From Thermus_A sp040290245 (GTDB taxonomy: Bacteria; Deinococcota; Deinococci; Deinococcales; Thermaceae), in contig NZ_PSMQ01000070.1 of NCBI RefSeq assembly GCF_040290245.1, positions 1-8,081 on the forward strand: DNA of 8,081 bases, written 5' to 3'. Of this stretch, positions 1-6,529 are shown piece by piece. Within the stretch, counting starts at the first letter, position 1, and each line of letters opens with the position of its first letter. The notes under the pieces were generated by a model. That model was given only the letters and a program-made list of their open reading frames with translations. It did no database searches and was not told the origin of the DNA. Both the position numbers and the translations under genes were made by a program.

Positions 1-855
1 CGCCCCCGGCCTCCTCGCCGAAGACGTAGACGATGCTTTGGTTCTGCCCCCGGTCCAGGTACTCCACCGACTCGAGGTAGCGCCGCTCCATCAGCTCCCT
101 GTGGGCGGGCTCCAGGGTGCGCCGCACCTTGTCGGGCCGCTTATGGACGATCTTGCACGCGGCGGCCCACTCCATGAGGTTCACCTCGAAGCGGGCCAGG
201 GGGGAGGGGTTTTCCGGAGAGAAGCGCTGGGCGTCCAGGAGGCGGTAGAGGGCCCGGCTCAAAGGACGCTTCAGGCTGGCCATAAACTCGATGTCTATAG
301 GTTTGACGTAGTTTTGCTTCAAGGACCGCACGATCTCCTTGGCCAGGGTGATGCGCAGCACGCTTGCCCGGTCCAGGCGGCCCGCTGCGGAGGAGGTGTA
401 CTCCAGTTTTTCGATGTAGCGGAAGGTGACGCTCTGCCAACGCCCGTTGGAGCGCCAGGCCTCCGAGAGGACGTAGGTGGCGGTGGTGAGGCGCATGAGG
501 CTCTCCTTGAGGGCCTGGTAGTAGTAGCCGGAGGTGTCCAGACCCATGAGCTTGAGGATCTGGTAGGGGGTGGTGGTGAAAGCCCCGTCCTCCGGGGCCC
601 CGGCGTTGAAGTAAAGGGCGATCAGGGCCAGGGAGACCTCGTTGTCCAGGCCATGGGGGACCCCACCGACCTTCTCGCTGGCGTAGCAGGCCAGCTTCAC
701 CGGTTTCCCCAGGAACTCGAACTCCTCTTCCCAGGAGGCGTACCCCTCGGGGATGCGCTCCTGGATGGAGATAAGCCCGAGCCGGGCCACGTTGGCCTCG
801 TCCAGGTGCTTCGCTGGGACCAAAGCCGGTTTTTTTGGGACCGGTTCCGGGCCAT
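1..855 (-). CDS. repA: RepA-type plasmid replication initiator, 3' end outside window, apparent frameshift near start
   Basis: Reading the minus strand from about 829 to the left edge gives an uninterrupted protein of roughly 275 residues resembling the replication initiator A family of Thermus plasmids, which binds the plasmid origin to start replication. Visible blocks are LVPAKHLDEANVARLG, GLDNEVSLALIALYF, a helix-turn-helix-like stretch TTPYQILKLMGLDTSGYYYQ, KQNYVKPIDIEFMASLKR, and a second winged-helix-like part (FEVNLMEWAAACKIVHKRP). The C-terminus lies outside the window. The start is problematic. Upstream the frame stays open to the stop of the preceding hydrolase gene, but offers only CTG (900-898) or TTG (823-821) as starts. 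ATG at 855 is in another frame and enters the RepA frame only after a one-base slip in the A7 tract at 836-830; ATG at 863 would need the opposite slip. I chose 855 because a TAAAAT box lies 9 nt upstream and the resulting N-terminus (MARNRSQK then PALVPAK) is basic and natural-looking. Family call is confident; start is not. Confidence 0.83.
830..836 (-). other. A7 slippery tract in the repA 5' region
   Basis: Seven consecutive A residues on the minus strand. In the frame of ATG 855 the codons are CAA AAA AAC, so positions 835-829 form A AAA AAC, a known class of -1 slippery heptamer. A -1 shift, or one extra A in the mRNA, joins ATG 855 to the RepA frame. Deleting one A would instead join ATG 863. 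Without a shift, translation from ATG 855 ends at TGA 699-697 after 52 residues. The tract is seen directly; programmed slippage is inference, and a homopolymer error in the assembly would look identical. Confidence 0.6.
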
Positions 856-864
856 CTTCCCATG

Positions 865-870
865 ATTTTA
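865..870 (-). promoter_or_regulatory. Candidate -10 box for repA (leaderless)
   Basis: TAAAAT matches the TATAAT consensus at five of six bases. It ends 9 nt before ATG 855, so transcription would begin at or next to that ATG, as expected for a leaderless mRNA. No good -35 is present at 16-18 bp: a CTGACC at 898-893 is 22 bp away. Promoter function is therefore only moderately supported. Confidence 0.4.
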
Positions 871-873
871 ACC

Positions 874-885
874 CCCCGGCCGGGG
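874..885. repeat. 12-bp perfect palindrome CCCCGGCCGGGG upstream of repA
   Basis: A perfect GC-only palindrome in the 57-64 nt between the hydrolase stop and the repA ATGs. On the minus strand its right arm overlaps a G6 run (877-872) that could act as a wobble-paired ribosome binding site 8 nt before ATG 863. It could be a protein site, an RNA hairpin or chance in GC-rich DNA. It lacks a T tract, so it is not a canonical terminator. Confidence 0.3.
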
Positions 886-919
886 CGGCTGGGGTCAGGC
901 CCCGCCCGTACGGCCTTGC

Positions 920-2731
920 CTACCAGGCGCGGACCCCGTGGGCCAGGGCGTAGAGGTAGACGACCGCCCCGGCGTCCCAGGCCTGGGGGCGGCAGGCCAC
1001 GGGGTAGGGAACCGGGGGCAGGCCCGGTTCCCTGGGGAAGCCCGCCACCAGCTCGGGAAGCCGGAGGTCGGGCTGGGAAAGGGCCAGGTCCAAAAGGGCC
1101 TGGACGACCCTCTGTCCTTCCTCCGCCAGGCCGTAGCGGAAAAGCCCCCCCGCGAAGAGGGCGGTGTCGTGGGGCCAGACCGAGCCGTTGTGGTAGGAGA
1201 GGGGGTTGTACCGGGCTTCCTTGGCCCCCAGGGTGCGCAGGCCCCAGCCAGACCAAACCTCCTCGGAGAGGAGGGTGTGGACCAGGGGTTTGACCCTTTC
1301 CTCCGGCACCGCCCCGGCCCAGAGGAGGTGGCCCGCGTCAGAGGCCTTGACCCGCAGGGGGGCCTTGTGCCGGTCCAGGGCCAGGGCATAGGTGCCGAGC
1401 TCGGGAAGCCAGAAGCGCTCCTGGATCAGCCGGTAGAGGGCTTCCGCCCGTTTTCCGGCCCTCTTGGCCGCCTCTTTTTCCCCCAGGGCGCGGTGGAAGG
1501 CCTCCGCATAGCGGAAGGCCAGGTGGGCGTACCCCTGGACCTCGCTCACCGCCAGGGGGGGCTCGGCCAGGCTGCCGTCGGCGTGGCTCATGGAGTCGTG
1601 CGAGTCCTTCCAGGACTGGACGGCGAGGCCCGAGCCGGAAGGGTGGAACTCCAAAAGGCCGTCCCCGTCCGGGTCGGCTCGTTCCAGCCAGCCCAGGGCG
1701 GCCTCCCAGGAGGGGCGGAGCTCCCGCACCAGGCCCAGATCCCCCGTGAGGTCCAGGTAGCGGCCGAGGAGGACCAGGAACAGGGGGGTGGCGTCCACGG
1801 TTCCGTAGTAGCGGGCGAAGGGCACCTCTCCCAGGCGGGAAAGCTCCCCGAGGCGCACCTCGTGGAGGATCTTCCCGGGCTCCTCCTCCCGGAAGGGATC
1901 GTGGACGCGGCCCTGGCGGTGGGCCAGGTAGCGGAGAACCCCCTGGGCCACCTCCTTCCCCCAGGGGAGGAGCATGAAGGCGGTGAGGAGGCTGTCCCGG
2001 CCGAAGGGGGCGACGAACCAGGGGATCCCGGCCGCGGGGACGAAGCCCTCCGGGGTGGCCAGCAGGAGGGCCCGGAGATCCAGAAGGGCCTGGCGCAGGG
2101 GGGCTTCCCAGGCCCCCTCTCCTCGAGGGAAGGCCTGGAGGAAGGCCTCGTAGTCCGGCAGGTGGCCGGGGGCCTCCGGTACCTGTTTCCCTGACGGGAA
2201 AGCACCCAGGGGGCTTTCCAGACGGAGGCTCAGGACGAGGGCCTCCTGGCCCTTCGGGGGAAGAAGAAGGCGGAAGCCCCCGGGCGGCGGTTCCGGGTCC
2301 AGGACCACCCGCTGCTCCACCTTGTCCCTGGCCCGGTGGCTTAGGCCCGCCCCGATGGGTGTTGTGCCGTGCCACCCCCGCACCTGGAAGAGGTCGGCAA
2401 AGCTCGCCTGGAGTTCCAGCCCCACCTGAAGCTCCAAGGCCCGGGGGGAGAGGTTGTGGAAGACCAGCCTCTCCACCACCCGGCCCCGGGCCACCTGGAG
2501 CTCTCGCCGGAGGAAGGCCTCGCCGTCGGGGCCCTGGAACCGCCCCCAAAACTGCACCAGGCGGTCGGGCCGGGGCACCCGGGTCTCCAGGAGCTGGAAC
2601 CCCGGGGGTAGGTCGAGGCGGTACCGGGCCAGGAACCGGGTGTCGTGGCGGTAGAAGCCCTCGGGGCCTTCCTCGGCAAAGCCCCGGGCGCTCAGCACGA
2701 GGTAGGTGTCGTCCTCTTTAAGGGGGATCAT
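920..2731 (-). CDS. Amylo-alpha-1,6-glucosidase / glycogen-debranching-like glycoside hydrolase
   Basis: A 603-residue protein with no signal peptide, so probably cytoplasmic. Residues about 5-190 look like the beta-rich N-terminal domain of bacterial glycogen-debranching-like enzymes (starting PLKEDDTYLVLSARG). Residues about 210-603 look like an (alpha/alpha)6 barrel: GIPWFVAPFGRDSLLT at 235-250, GTVDATPLFLVLLGRY at 310-325, WKDSHDSMSHADG at 374-386, NPLSYHNGSVWPHDT at 509-523, LPELVAGFPR at 558-567 and RPQAWDAGA at 581-589. Acidic residues in these blocks (D375, D378, E559) are candidates for catalysis by analogy with related barrels; I cannot assign them. The ATG follows the second permease stop by 3 nt and has a GAAGGAG ribosome binding site, so translation is probably coupled. 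In context it likely cleaves the imported glucoside or oligosaccharide. The true substrate could be a glycogen branch, trehalose, glucosylglycerate or something else. Confidence 0.85.
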   Translation of the reverse strand: MIPLKEDDTYLVLSARGFAEEGPEGFYRHDTRFLARYRLDLPPGFQLLETRVPRPDRLVQFWGRFQGPDGEAFLRRELQVARGRVVERLVFHNLSPRALELQVGLELQASFADLFQVRGWHGTTPIGAGLSHRARDKVEQRVVLDPEPPPGGFRLLLPPKGQEALVLSLRLESPLGAFPSGKQVPEAPGHLPDYEAFLQAFPRGEGAWEAPLRQALLDLRALLLATPEGFVPAAGIPWFVAPFGRDSLLTAFMLLPWGKEVAQGVLRYLAHRQGRVHDPFREEEPGKILHEVRLGELSRLGEVPFARYYGTVDATPLFLVLLGRYLDLTGDLGLVRELRPSWEAALGWLERADPDGDGLLEFHPSGSGLAVQSWKDSHDSMSHADGSLAEPPLAVSEVQGYAHLAFRYAEAFHRALGEKEAAKRAGKRAEALYRLIQERFWLPELGTYALALDRHKAPLRVKASDAGHLLWAGAVPEERVKPLVHTLLSEEVWSGWGLRTLGAKEARYNPLSYHNGSVWPHDTALFAGGLFRYGLAEEGQRVVQALLDLALSQPDLRLPELVAGFPREPGLPPVPYPVACRPQAWDAGAVVYLYALAHGVRAW

Positions 2732-2734
2732 GCC

Positions 2735-4087
2735 TTACTCCTTCAAGGCGCCCACGTTCACACCCTCCACGAAGTAGCGTTGGAAGGCCGCGAAGAGGAT
2801 GAGCACGGGAACCATGGAGAAGAATCCGCCCGCCAGGATCAGCCCCCAGTCCCCCACCTGGCCGTAGGCGTTGCGGAAGGAAAGGAGGCCGATGGGGAGG
2901 GTGTAGATGTCCCGGGGGCTCGTCAGGACCACGAAGGGCCAGAAAAACTCGTTCCAGACCCCCTGGAAGGTGAGGATGGCCAGGGCCCCGAGGGCGGGTG
3001 TGGACATGGGGAGGATGATGCGCACCAGGGTCTGGATGGGGGTGGCCCCGTCGATCAGGGCCGCTTCCTCGATCTCGCGGGGGATGGACTCGAAGAACTG
3101 CTTCATGATGAACACCGCCCCCGCCCCCACCAGGCCCGAGAGGATCAGGCCGGCGTAGGTGTTGAGGAGGGTGTCCACCCCGAAGAGCCTGGAGATCCCG
3201 AAGATCCCGTCCCTTAAGACCAGGTAGTTGGAGATGAAGGTCACCTGGGAGGGCACCATCATGCTGAAGAGGGTGAAGAGGAAGAGGGCCTGCCGCCCCG
3301 GGAACCGGAGGCGGGCCAGGGCGTAGCCCGCCATCGAGGCGAAGGCCAAGGTGGTGAGGACCTTGGCCAGGGCGAGGAGGAAGGAGTTAAGGGTCCAGCG
3401 CAGGAAGAGGCTCTCCCCGGTCTCCAGGCTCCGGGTCTCCCGGAAGGCCCGCACGTAGTTGTGAAAGACGTATCCAAAAAGCCCTGGGACCGCGTTGTCC
3501 CAGCTGGCCACCCGGCCCCGCCTTTCCAGCCGGGTGGGGTCCAGGCTGGCCCCCACCAGGACCATCCCCCGCGCCGCCTCGAGGTCCAAAGGAACCCGTT
3601 CTAAAAAAGGCCCCTTCCCGGCGGGGTAGACCAGGCGGAGGCGGTAGCGGAGGACCTCCCCCTCGGCCTCTCCCAGGCGGGCCGGCCGCCTTTCCAGAAG
3701 GGTGGGCCCCTCGAGGCGGACCCATTCGGAGGCGTACGGGGCTTCAAAAACCGCCCCCATGCCGGCCCCGGCCTTGCGCCGGGGGATCTGGGCAAAGACC
3801 TCCGCCTTCTGCCCCTGGGGGAGGAAGTAGGCCACCTCCAAAACCACCTCCCGCCCTGGGCGCATTCCTCCAAGCCAGGGGTTTCCCGAGCCCGCCCGGC
3901 CCAGCCGCCAGGCGGCGGCCCAGTTCTTGGGGGAGACCTGGGCGAAGCGGAGGCTGAAGGGCCACTCCAGGGGGTCCGGCTTCAGGCTGGCCAGAAACCC
4001 CATGAGGAAGGGGGCCACGAAGAAGACCCCGAGGGCGAGGAGGAGGCCGTAGGTCCAGGCCACCCGGGCAAAGAGGCGGGGCCCCAT
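2735..4087 (-). CDS. Sugar ABC transporter permease, MalG type, with large extracytoplasmic insertion
   Basis: A 450-residue inner-membrane permease. TM1 lies at about 10-34; the permease core resumes at about 228, with the EAA loop EAALIDGATPIQTLVRIILP at 341-360, which normally docks the ATPase. The C-terminus FVEGVNVGALKE is typical of MalG-type subunits. Family members are usually about 270-300 residues; the excess is a soluble, beta-looking block at about 57-205 between TM1 and TM2, which should face outside. I chose ATG 4087 over an in-frame GTG at 4096 because the upstream permease stop forms a TGATG overlap with it, and GAGGGGG lies 8 nt upstream, while the GTG abuts that purine run. 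It pairs with the permease encoded just upstream and receives substrate from the binding protein. The ATPase is not encoded here. Confidence 0.92.
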   Translation of the reverse strand: MGPRLFARVAWTYGLLLALGVFFVAPFLMGFLASLKPDPLEWPFSLRFAQVSPKNWAAAWRLGRAGSGNPWLGGMRPGREVVLEVAYFLPQGQKAEVFAQIPRRKAGAGMGAVFEAPYASEWVRLEGPTLLERRPARLGEAEGEVLRYRLRLVYPAGKGPFLERVPLDLEAARGMVLVGASLDPTRLERRGRVASWDNAVPGLFGYVFHNYVRAFRETRSLETGESLFLRWTLNSFLLALAKVLTTLAFASMAGYALARLRFPGRQALFLFTLFSMMVPSQVTFISNYLVLRDGIFGISRLFGVDTLLNTYAGLILSGLVGAGAVFIMKQFFESIPREIEEAALIDGATPIQTLVRIILPMSTPALGALAILTFQGVWNEFFWPFVVLTSPRDIYTLPIGLLSFRNAYGQVGDWGLILAGGFFSMVPVLILFAAFQRYFVEGVNVGALKE

Positions 4088-5187
4088 CAGGACCACCCCC
4101 TCTCGCTCACGCCAAAGCGGCGCTGGAGGAGGACGATGAAGAGAGTAAGTCCGGCCAGGAAGAGGGCAGCGGCTGAGGCCAGGCCCACCCGGGGCTGGGC
4201 CCCCGAGGGGAAGGCGTTGTTGTACACGTAGAAGGCTAGAGTGATCGTGCTCTCCAGGGGAGCCCCCCCAGAGCCTCCCACAAAGAGCACCTGGTCAAAG
4301 AGCTGTAGAGTGCCGATGAGCCCCAGGGTGATCACGAGGAAAAGAACCGGCCTTAGAAGGGGTACGGTGATACGGGTGAACATCACCCAGGGGCTGGCTC
4401 CGTCCAGGGCGGCGGCCTCGTAAAGGGTCCTGGGGATGCCCTTGAGCCCGGCCAGGAAGAGGACCATGAAGGTGGGGATGGTGGTGTAGGTGTTCATGAG
4501 GATGATGGCCCACAAGGGGTAGGGCAGGCCCAAAAAGGTGGCCCGCGTGGGAAGCCAAGGGATTTCCACCCTGAGCCCCAGGGGCTTGAGGAACCCAAAG
4601 AGGGCCAAGGCATAGGTCCCAAAGAAGGCCCCCAGGGCGGAAAGGATGGCTAGGGCCGGGTCCCAGAACCCCGCCCGCCTTTGACGTCTTTTCCAGGCCA
4701 CCTGGAGGGTTTGCAGACCCAGGAAAAGGAGGGCGAAGGCCAGCAGGTGGGGCAGATGGGCGAGGAACAGGGTCAGGTTCTGGTTCACGAGACCCGTGCG
4801 CTGGAAGAGCCAGAGGAGCAGGAGGCTTGCCGCTGCGGTAGAGACCACCGAGGGGAGGTAGTAGAGGGTGCGGAAAAAGGTGACCCCTCGCAGCGGCCGA
4901 TTCAGGGCCACGGCCAAAAGCAAGGCGAAAAAGGTTTGGAGCGCGGTGACGATGACGCTGTAGATCAGGGTGTGCTTTAGGGCGGTGAGGAAGAGGGGGT
5001 CTTGGAACAGGCGGAGGTAGTTGCTGAGCCCGATCCACTTCGGGGGGGCGAACAGGTTGTAGTCGGTGAAGCCGAAGTAGAAGGCGCGAAGAAAGGCGTA
5101 GAGGAAGAAGACCCCCAGGGTGAAGAGGAAGGGCAGGAGCAAAAAGAGGGCGTAAAGGCCCTCGAGGGTGCGTGTGCTAAGCCGCAT
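4087..5187 (-). CDS. Sugar ABC transporter permease, MalF type, with extra transmembrane pair
   Basis: A 366-residue integral membrane protein with the EAA loop EAAALDGASPWVMFTRITVP at 257-276, marking a binding-protein-dependent sugar permease. Apparent TM helices are at about 11-35, 73-95, 104-129, 143-163, 177-199, 222-246, 281-301 and 337-356. Six are standard; the pair at 143-163 and 177-199 is additional and flanks the basic loop KRRQRR (166-171). With the N-terminus inside, both that loop and the EAA loop fall in the cytoplasm, so the eight-helix model obeys the positive-inside rule. Length exceeds the usual roughly 290-300 by about the size of this insertion. ATG 5187 has GAGG 7 nt upstream, directly after an intergenic hairpin. 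Its stop overlaps the next permease start (TGATG). The pair forms the transport channel. Confidence 0.92.
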   Translation of the reverse strand: MRLSTRTLEGLYALFLLLPFLFTLGVFFLYAFLRAFYFGFTDYNLFAPPKWIGLSNYLRLFQDPLFLTALKHTLIYSVIVTALQTFFALLLAVALNRPLRGVTFFRTLYYLPSVVSTAAASLLLLWLFQRTGLVNQNLTLFLAHLPHLLAFALLFLGLQTLQVAWKRRQRRAGFWDPALAILSALGAFFGTYALALFGFLKPLGLRVEIPWLPTRATFLGLPYPLWAIILMNTYTTIPTFMVLFLAGLKGIPRTLYEAAALDGASPWVMFTRITVPLLRPVLFLVITLGLIGTLQLFDQVLFVGGSGGAPLESTITLAFYVYNNAFPSGAQPRVGLASAAALFLAGLTLFIVLLQRRFGVSERGWS

Positions 5188-5198
5188 GCTCGAACCTC

Positions 5199-5226
5199 AA
5201 GGGGTGGCCCAAGGGGGCCACCCCTT
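5199..5226 (-). promoter_or_regulatory. Intercistronic stem-loop between binding-protein and permease genes
   Basis: An 11-bp perfect inverted repeat (AAGGGGTGGCC / GGCCACCCCTT) with a 6-nt loop fills most of the 49-nt gap between the binding-protein stop and the permease ATG. On the transcript the 3' arm is followed at once by GAGG, the permease ribosome binding site, not by a U run. It therefore looks more like an mRNA-stabilising or processing hairpin, or a partial attenuator, than a standard terminator. Such elements commonly keep binding protein in excess over permeases in sugar operons. Confidence 0.7.
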
Positions 5227-5236
5227 TGCCCTTGGA

Positions 5237-6469
5237 CTACCGTCTTCCGGTCAGCCGATCCAAAGCCGTCTGGGCCTCCTTAAGCGCCTGGTCCACGCTC
5301 TTTTGCCCCGTGATGACCGCCTGCAGGGCCTCGTTGATGGGGCGCATCCAGTCCCCGCCGTAGCCCAGGAACTTGAAGGGGTAGACGTTCCCGCCCTGGA
5401 GGCCGGACCCCGTGAAGACGATGCGGTTCAGCTCCGGTTCCCTGCCCGGCCGCTGGAAGTAGGGGTTGTTGGCCAGGGCCCACCGGCTCGGGATGGCCAG
5501 GCCCCGCTCCAGAACCCACTGCTGGGCCTCTGGGGAGGTAAGGGCCTTGAGCACTTTGGCCGCCGCTCCCTTGTTCTTGCTGGCGGCGTTCATGCTCCAG
5601 GATACCGTGAAGACAAAGTTCCCCCGCTTCTTGGTGACCGGGTCTATGGGAAGGAAGGTGGTCCTGTACTTCAGGTTCGGGGCCTTGTCCCGAAGGAATC
5701 CCCCGATCCAGGCCCCCTCTATAGCCGTGGCTGCCTTTTCCCCGCCAAAGCAGCCGCCCGTCCAGCCCTCCCCCAGGTCCTGAGCAAACCGGGCGGCTCC
5801 CCGCTTCACCAGCCCCGTGTACCACTCGAAGGCCCGCCGGAAGTTCTGGTCCAGAACGGTATGCCCCTTTTCATCGAAAGGTTTCCAGCCTGTAGCGAAG
5901 GCAAAGGCCCCGAAGCGTGCGAAGTCAGCCACTACGCAAAGTCCCGCTACGTCCTTCAGTTTGCCTTGCACCTTTTGGAGCTTGGCCTCAAAGGTTTCCC
6001 AGGTGTCCTGCTGGTTGGGGTAGGGCACCTTGGCCTCATCGAAGAGGTCGGTGTTGAACTGAAGGGCCAGGGTGTTGAAGTCCTTGGGAATGCCGTAGAG
6101 CCTCCCCCTGTAGGTGAAGGCCTGGACCAGGTTCGGGAGGAACTCCCCTACCTCCTGTTTGCTAAAGTAGCTGTCCAAAGGTTCCACGCGCCCGGTGGCG
6201 AAAAGGCCTTCTGACCAGAAGATGTCCACATAAAAGAGGTCTGGGGCCGTTCCTGCAGAGAGGGCATTGAAGAGCCACTGGGTGTAGTCTCCCTCGATGG
6301 GTTCATAGAGGACTTCGATCCCCTCCTTGTCCAGCTTAGGCTGGACCACCTCCTTTAAAAGGCCGTTTACGATTGCGATATCCGTTCCTCCCCAGCCCGA
6401 GATGCGCACCTGGGTCTTGGCCAAGGCCAGGCCCGAAAGGGCCGCCAAGAGGATGAAAAACCGCCGCAT
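5237..6469 (-). CDS. Extracellular sugar-binding protein of ABC transporter (family 1 / MalE type)
   Basis: A 410-residue exported protein that captures the sugar outside the membrane and delivers it to the permeases. Residues 1-17 form a signal peptide (MRRF, then hydrophobic ILLAALSGLALA, probable cleavage ALA|K). There is no lipobox cysteine, so it appears secreted rather than lipid-anchored. The mature part has family-1 features: GTAPDLFYVDIFWSEGLF near 73-90, YGIPKDFNTLALQFNTDLF at 125-143, AATAIEGAWIGGFL at 246-259, and a C-terminal INEALQAVITGQKSVDQAL. Only two cysteines occur, C178 and C240, a possible disulfide. ATG 6469 was chosen over an in-frame ATG at 6499 because AAAGGAGG sits 5 nt upstream and the shorter form starts with the signal peptide. 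It is separated from the repressor gene by 60 nt without a clear promoter. Substrate unidentified; an alpha-glucoside is inferred from the downstream hydrolase. Confidence 0.93.
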   Translation of the reverse strand: MRRFFILLAALSGLALAKTQVRISGWGGTDIAIVNGLLKEVVQPKLDKEGIEVLYEPIEGDYTQWLFNALSAGTAPDLFYVDIFWSEGLFATGRVEPLDSYFSKQEVGEFLPNLVQAFTYRGRLYGIPKDFNTLALQFNTDLFDEAKVPYPNQQDTWETFEAKLQKVQGKLKDVAGLCVVADFARFGAFAFATGWKPFDEKGHTVLDQNFRRAFEWYTGLVKRGAARFAQDLGEGWTGGCFGGEKAATAIEGAWIGGFLRDKAPNLKYRTTFLPIDPVTKKRGNFVFTVSWSMNAASKNKGAAAKVLKALTSPEAQQWVLERGLAIPSRWALANNPYFQRPGREPELNRIVFTGSGLQGGNVYPFKFLGYGGDWMRPINEALQAVITGQKSVDQALKEAQTALDRLTGRR

Positions 6470-6474
6470 GCTTT

Positions 6475-6482
6475 CCTCCTTT
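6475..6482 (-). promoter_or_regulatory. Strong ribosome binding site of the sugar-binding protein gene
   Basis: AAAGGAGG, a near-perfect match to the anti-Shine-Dalgarno sequence, lies 5 nt before ATG 6469. It fixes the start and suggests high translation of the binding protein compared with its neighbours, whose sites are weaker. Confidence 0.85.
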
Positions 6483-6529
6483 CCTTGAACCTCGCTCAAC
6501 CTAAAAGCCGCTAACCGCCGGATTTTTTC

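Noticed and set aside
38..865. A 275-codon plus-strand ORF opposite repA.
   Set aside because: The minus-strand frame encodes a clear RepA-like protein; the plus ORF is its antisense shadow, made possible by GC-rich codons, and lacks recognisable motifs or a ribosome binding site.
891..903. GGGGTCAGGCCCC as an intrinsic terminator after the hydrolase gene.
   Set aside because: Only a 4-bp stem with no T run on either side.
141..1256. A 371-codon minus-strand ORF overlapping both the hydrolase and repA.
   Set aside because: It is rich in Gly, Pro and Arg, as out-of-frame GC-rich DNA is, and has no domain. It matters only because ATG 863 lies in its frame.
2097..2118. G-run/C-run hairpin within the hydrolase coding region.
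   Set aside because: Imperfect pairing inside a coding region, explained by codon composition.
938..2194. A 418-codon plus-strand ORF opposite the hydrolase.
   Set aside because: Antisense shadow of a well-supported glycoside hydrolase; its composition is low in aromatics and has no coherent domain.
5168..6214. A 348-codon plus-strand ORF opposite the binding protein.
   Set aside because: The minus-strand gene has signal peptide, family motifs and a strong ribosome binding site; the plus ORF has none of these.
6470..6529. A separate promoter for the binding-protein gene.
   Set aside because: TAGGTT could serve as a -10, but no -35 resembling TTGACA lies 16-18 bp upstream, and no operator-like palindrome is present.
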